From Vibrio mexicanus (GTDB lineage Bacteria > Pseudomonadota > Gammaproteobacteria > Enterobacterales > Vibrionaceae), in contig NZ_JYJP01000105.1 of NCBI RefSeq assembly GCF_001012815.1, positions 1-45,163 on the forward strand: a stretch of 45,163 nucleotides of DNA. The letters run 5' to 3'. Position numbers and translations under genes: made by a program. Shown one piece after another: positions 44,291-45,163 of the stretch; the stretch's first letter is position 1; every line of letters starts with the position of its first letter. The notes under the pieces were generated by a model. That model made no database searches, had not been told where the DNA came from, and worked only from the letters and a program-made list of their open reading frames with translations.

Positions 44291-45163
44291 TTACACGCTT
44301 CCATTTGCTCTAAAGATGATGAATAAGCCAAATATCCAACCTGCTATGTGTACCAATGGATTGAAAATTTCTGCCCATTGACAGGCAGGCTCGTAACTAA
44401 AGTCGATGGTGTAAGAACCTGCCCAATCAAGGTCTAAGGGGATATGAGCAGGGGCGGGGCAACTGGCACCACCACCGAAAGAAACGCCGTTGTCTAGGTA
44501 CTTGGTATCGATTTTGGAAAAGTCCATTTCCGTTTCTTCATCGACTAACATGCCTTCATTGTCGACGTTCGCGATTCCATCAAAGGCGGCTTCAAGCTGC
44601 TTGAGTTCGTCGGTGGTACAGGAGTTTTCGTAAGTGACTTTAAGTAGGGCGCATTGGATCACATCGCCTTTGCACTCGAAGATGGACTTTGAACAATCCA
44701 CGTTAGCGGTGGGCTTTTCTTTACCTTCGGATTCGCACTCTTCATCGAGTAAACACGCAATGTCATCGAGTTTGTCATTACCTTCATTGACCGCTTGTGT
44801 GGTTCCAGAACTGCCGCCGCTACCCGTTGATTTCTTCTTTAGATCTTTAAGTTCACCCAACTGATGTTTGGCGAGTTCGTTAGCCAGCTGCAATTGAGCC
44901 ACAAGATTGTTGTCGAGTTCTTTGACGTTGTGGTTGATATTCTGTAAGTGTTCGTTGGCTTCTTGAAGTTGTTTACTGTTTTCGTTTTCACCTGGCGTTA
45001 GATCTGGGTTATCCGGTTTGGTGGACGCATCTGGATTTGGGTTTGGCTCAGGGGTTGGCGGCTGTGTCGGTTCAGCAGGGTTACAAAAGCTGAGGATGTA
45101 AGTCGCAAAAAGTTGGGTTCACCGTCTGGGGTTTCGTTTTCATCGGGTAAGTCGGGCGTTGGG
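44291..45163 (-). CDS. TspB/pIII-like phage adsorption protein, 5' end outside the window (frameshifted in this sequence)
   Basis: Only the C-terminal 290 or so residues are visible. A Pro/Asn/Glu-rich linker (PTQPPTPEPNPNPDAS) leads to a coiled coil (QLQEANEHLQNINHNVKELD). A Cys-rich domain follows, with at least six Cys between 44900 and 44350, including CLLDEECES, DCSKSIFEC and CALLKVTYENSC. The end is a C-terminal membrane anchor (VHIAGWIFGLFIIF). This arrangement and its place before DUF2523 and zot fit the pIII/TspB adsorption proteins of inoviruses. One base seems missing in the A5 run 45107-45111 (T5 on the coding strand); upstream the frame continues open to the edge (PDLPDENETPDGEPNF). 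The host receptor cannot be read. Confidence 0.78.

Larger units (their letters stand above)
38244..45163. mobile_element. filamentous (inovirus) prophage, left part, at a dif-like site
   Basis: From the dif-like site at 38244 to the window edge lies a filamentous phage: a rightward regulator/cargo module (38536-41074), a non-coding region with hairpins (41075-41445), and a leftward morphogenesis operon of adsorption protein, pVI-like, Zot/pI and secretin. Codon use and base composition differ from the chromosome; the cargo gene is clearly more A/T-rich. The replication, single-strand-binding and major coat genes, and the right attachment site, must lie to the right of the window. Confidence 0.88.

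Overview
The window looks like a piece of the main chromosome of a Vibrio species, close to the replication terminus. The basis is protein resemblance and gene order: rsmF-letB-letA ... msrC-proQ-prc, pepN, a large NAD-dependent glutamate dehydrogenase, pyrD, zapC, rlmKL, uup, rmf, fabA, a LonB/YcbZ-like gene and matP. The terminus is marked by matP itself, by one perfect matS site (25560-25572), and by a dif-like Xer site (38244-38272) with a filamentous-phage genome beside it.

Layout. 1-66: too short to assign. 67-4720: yajQ and a DAHP synthase (aroH type) on the minus strand, the latter with an unusual 5' leader; a DUF4442 thioesterase-like gene; an unrecognised membrane protein; a cvfB/yitL-type S1 protein. 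4730-15600: rsmF, letB and letA (lipid transport across the envelope) and an ABC exporter on the minus strand, then msrC, proQ and prc on the plus strand. 15600-28910: a periplasmic protein of unknown function behind a CRP-like site, pepN, a DUF2835 gene, gdhB, pyrD, zapC and rlmKL. 28929-33230: a glutaredoxin-like gene, uup, a DUF3466 protein with a GlyGly-CTERM-like tail, and rmf. 33257-38190: fabA and lonB (minus), then matP, a DUF3634 gene, a small periplasmic protein resembling TolA domain III, a coiled-coil protein and an HDOD protein.

38244 to the right edge is the left part of an inovirus (filamentous phage) prophage in a dif-like site. Next to the attachment site lies a rightward module: operator-like palindromes, a small phage-type regulator, and a 696-residue AT-rich protein combining a GHKL ATPase with a C-terminal PD-(D/E)XK (Shedu/DUF4263-like) nuclease. 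That protein is the best candidate here for an undescribed, probably anti-phage, system. Converging on it from the right is the phage morphogenesis operon: adsorption protein (cut by the window edge), pVI-like DUF2523 protein, Zot/pI ATPase and a phage-encoded secretin (pIV). Two strong hairpins follow the secretin, where Ff phages carry their packaging signal and origin region. The replication genes and right attachment site should lie beyond the window.

Sequence quality: six genes (cvfB, letB twice, gdhB, lonB, zot and the phage adsorption gene) are each broken by what look like single missing bases, four of them in homopolymer runs. These are almost certainly sequencing or assembly deletions and not seven real mutations, so each such gene is annotated as one full-length CDS. 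I found no tRNA, rRNA, CRISPR array or insertion sequence.
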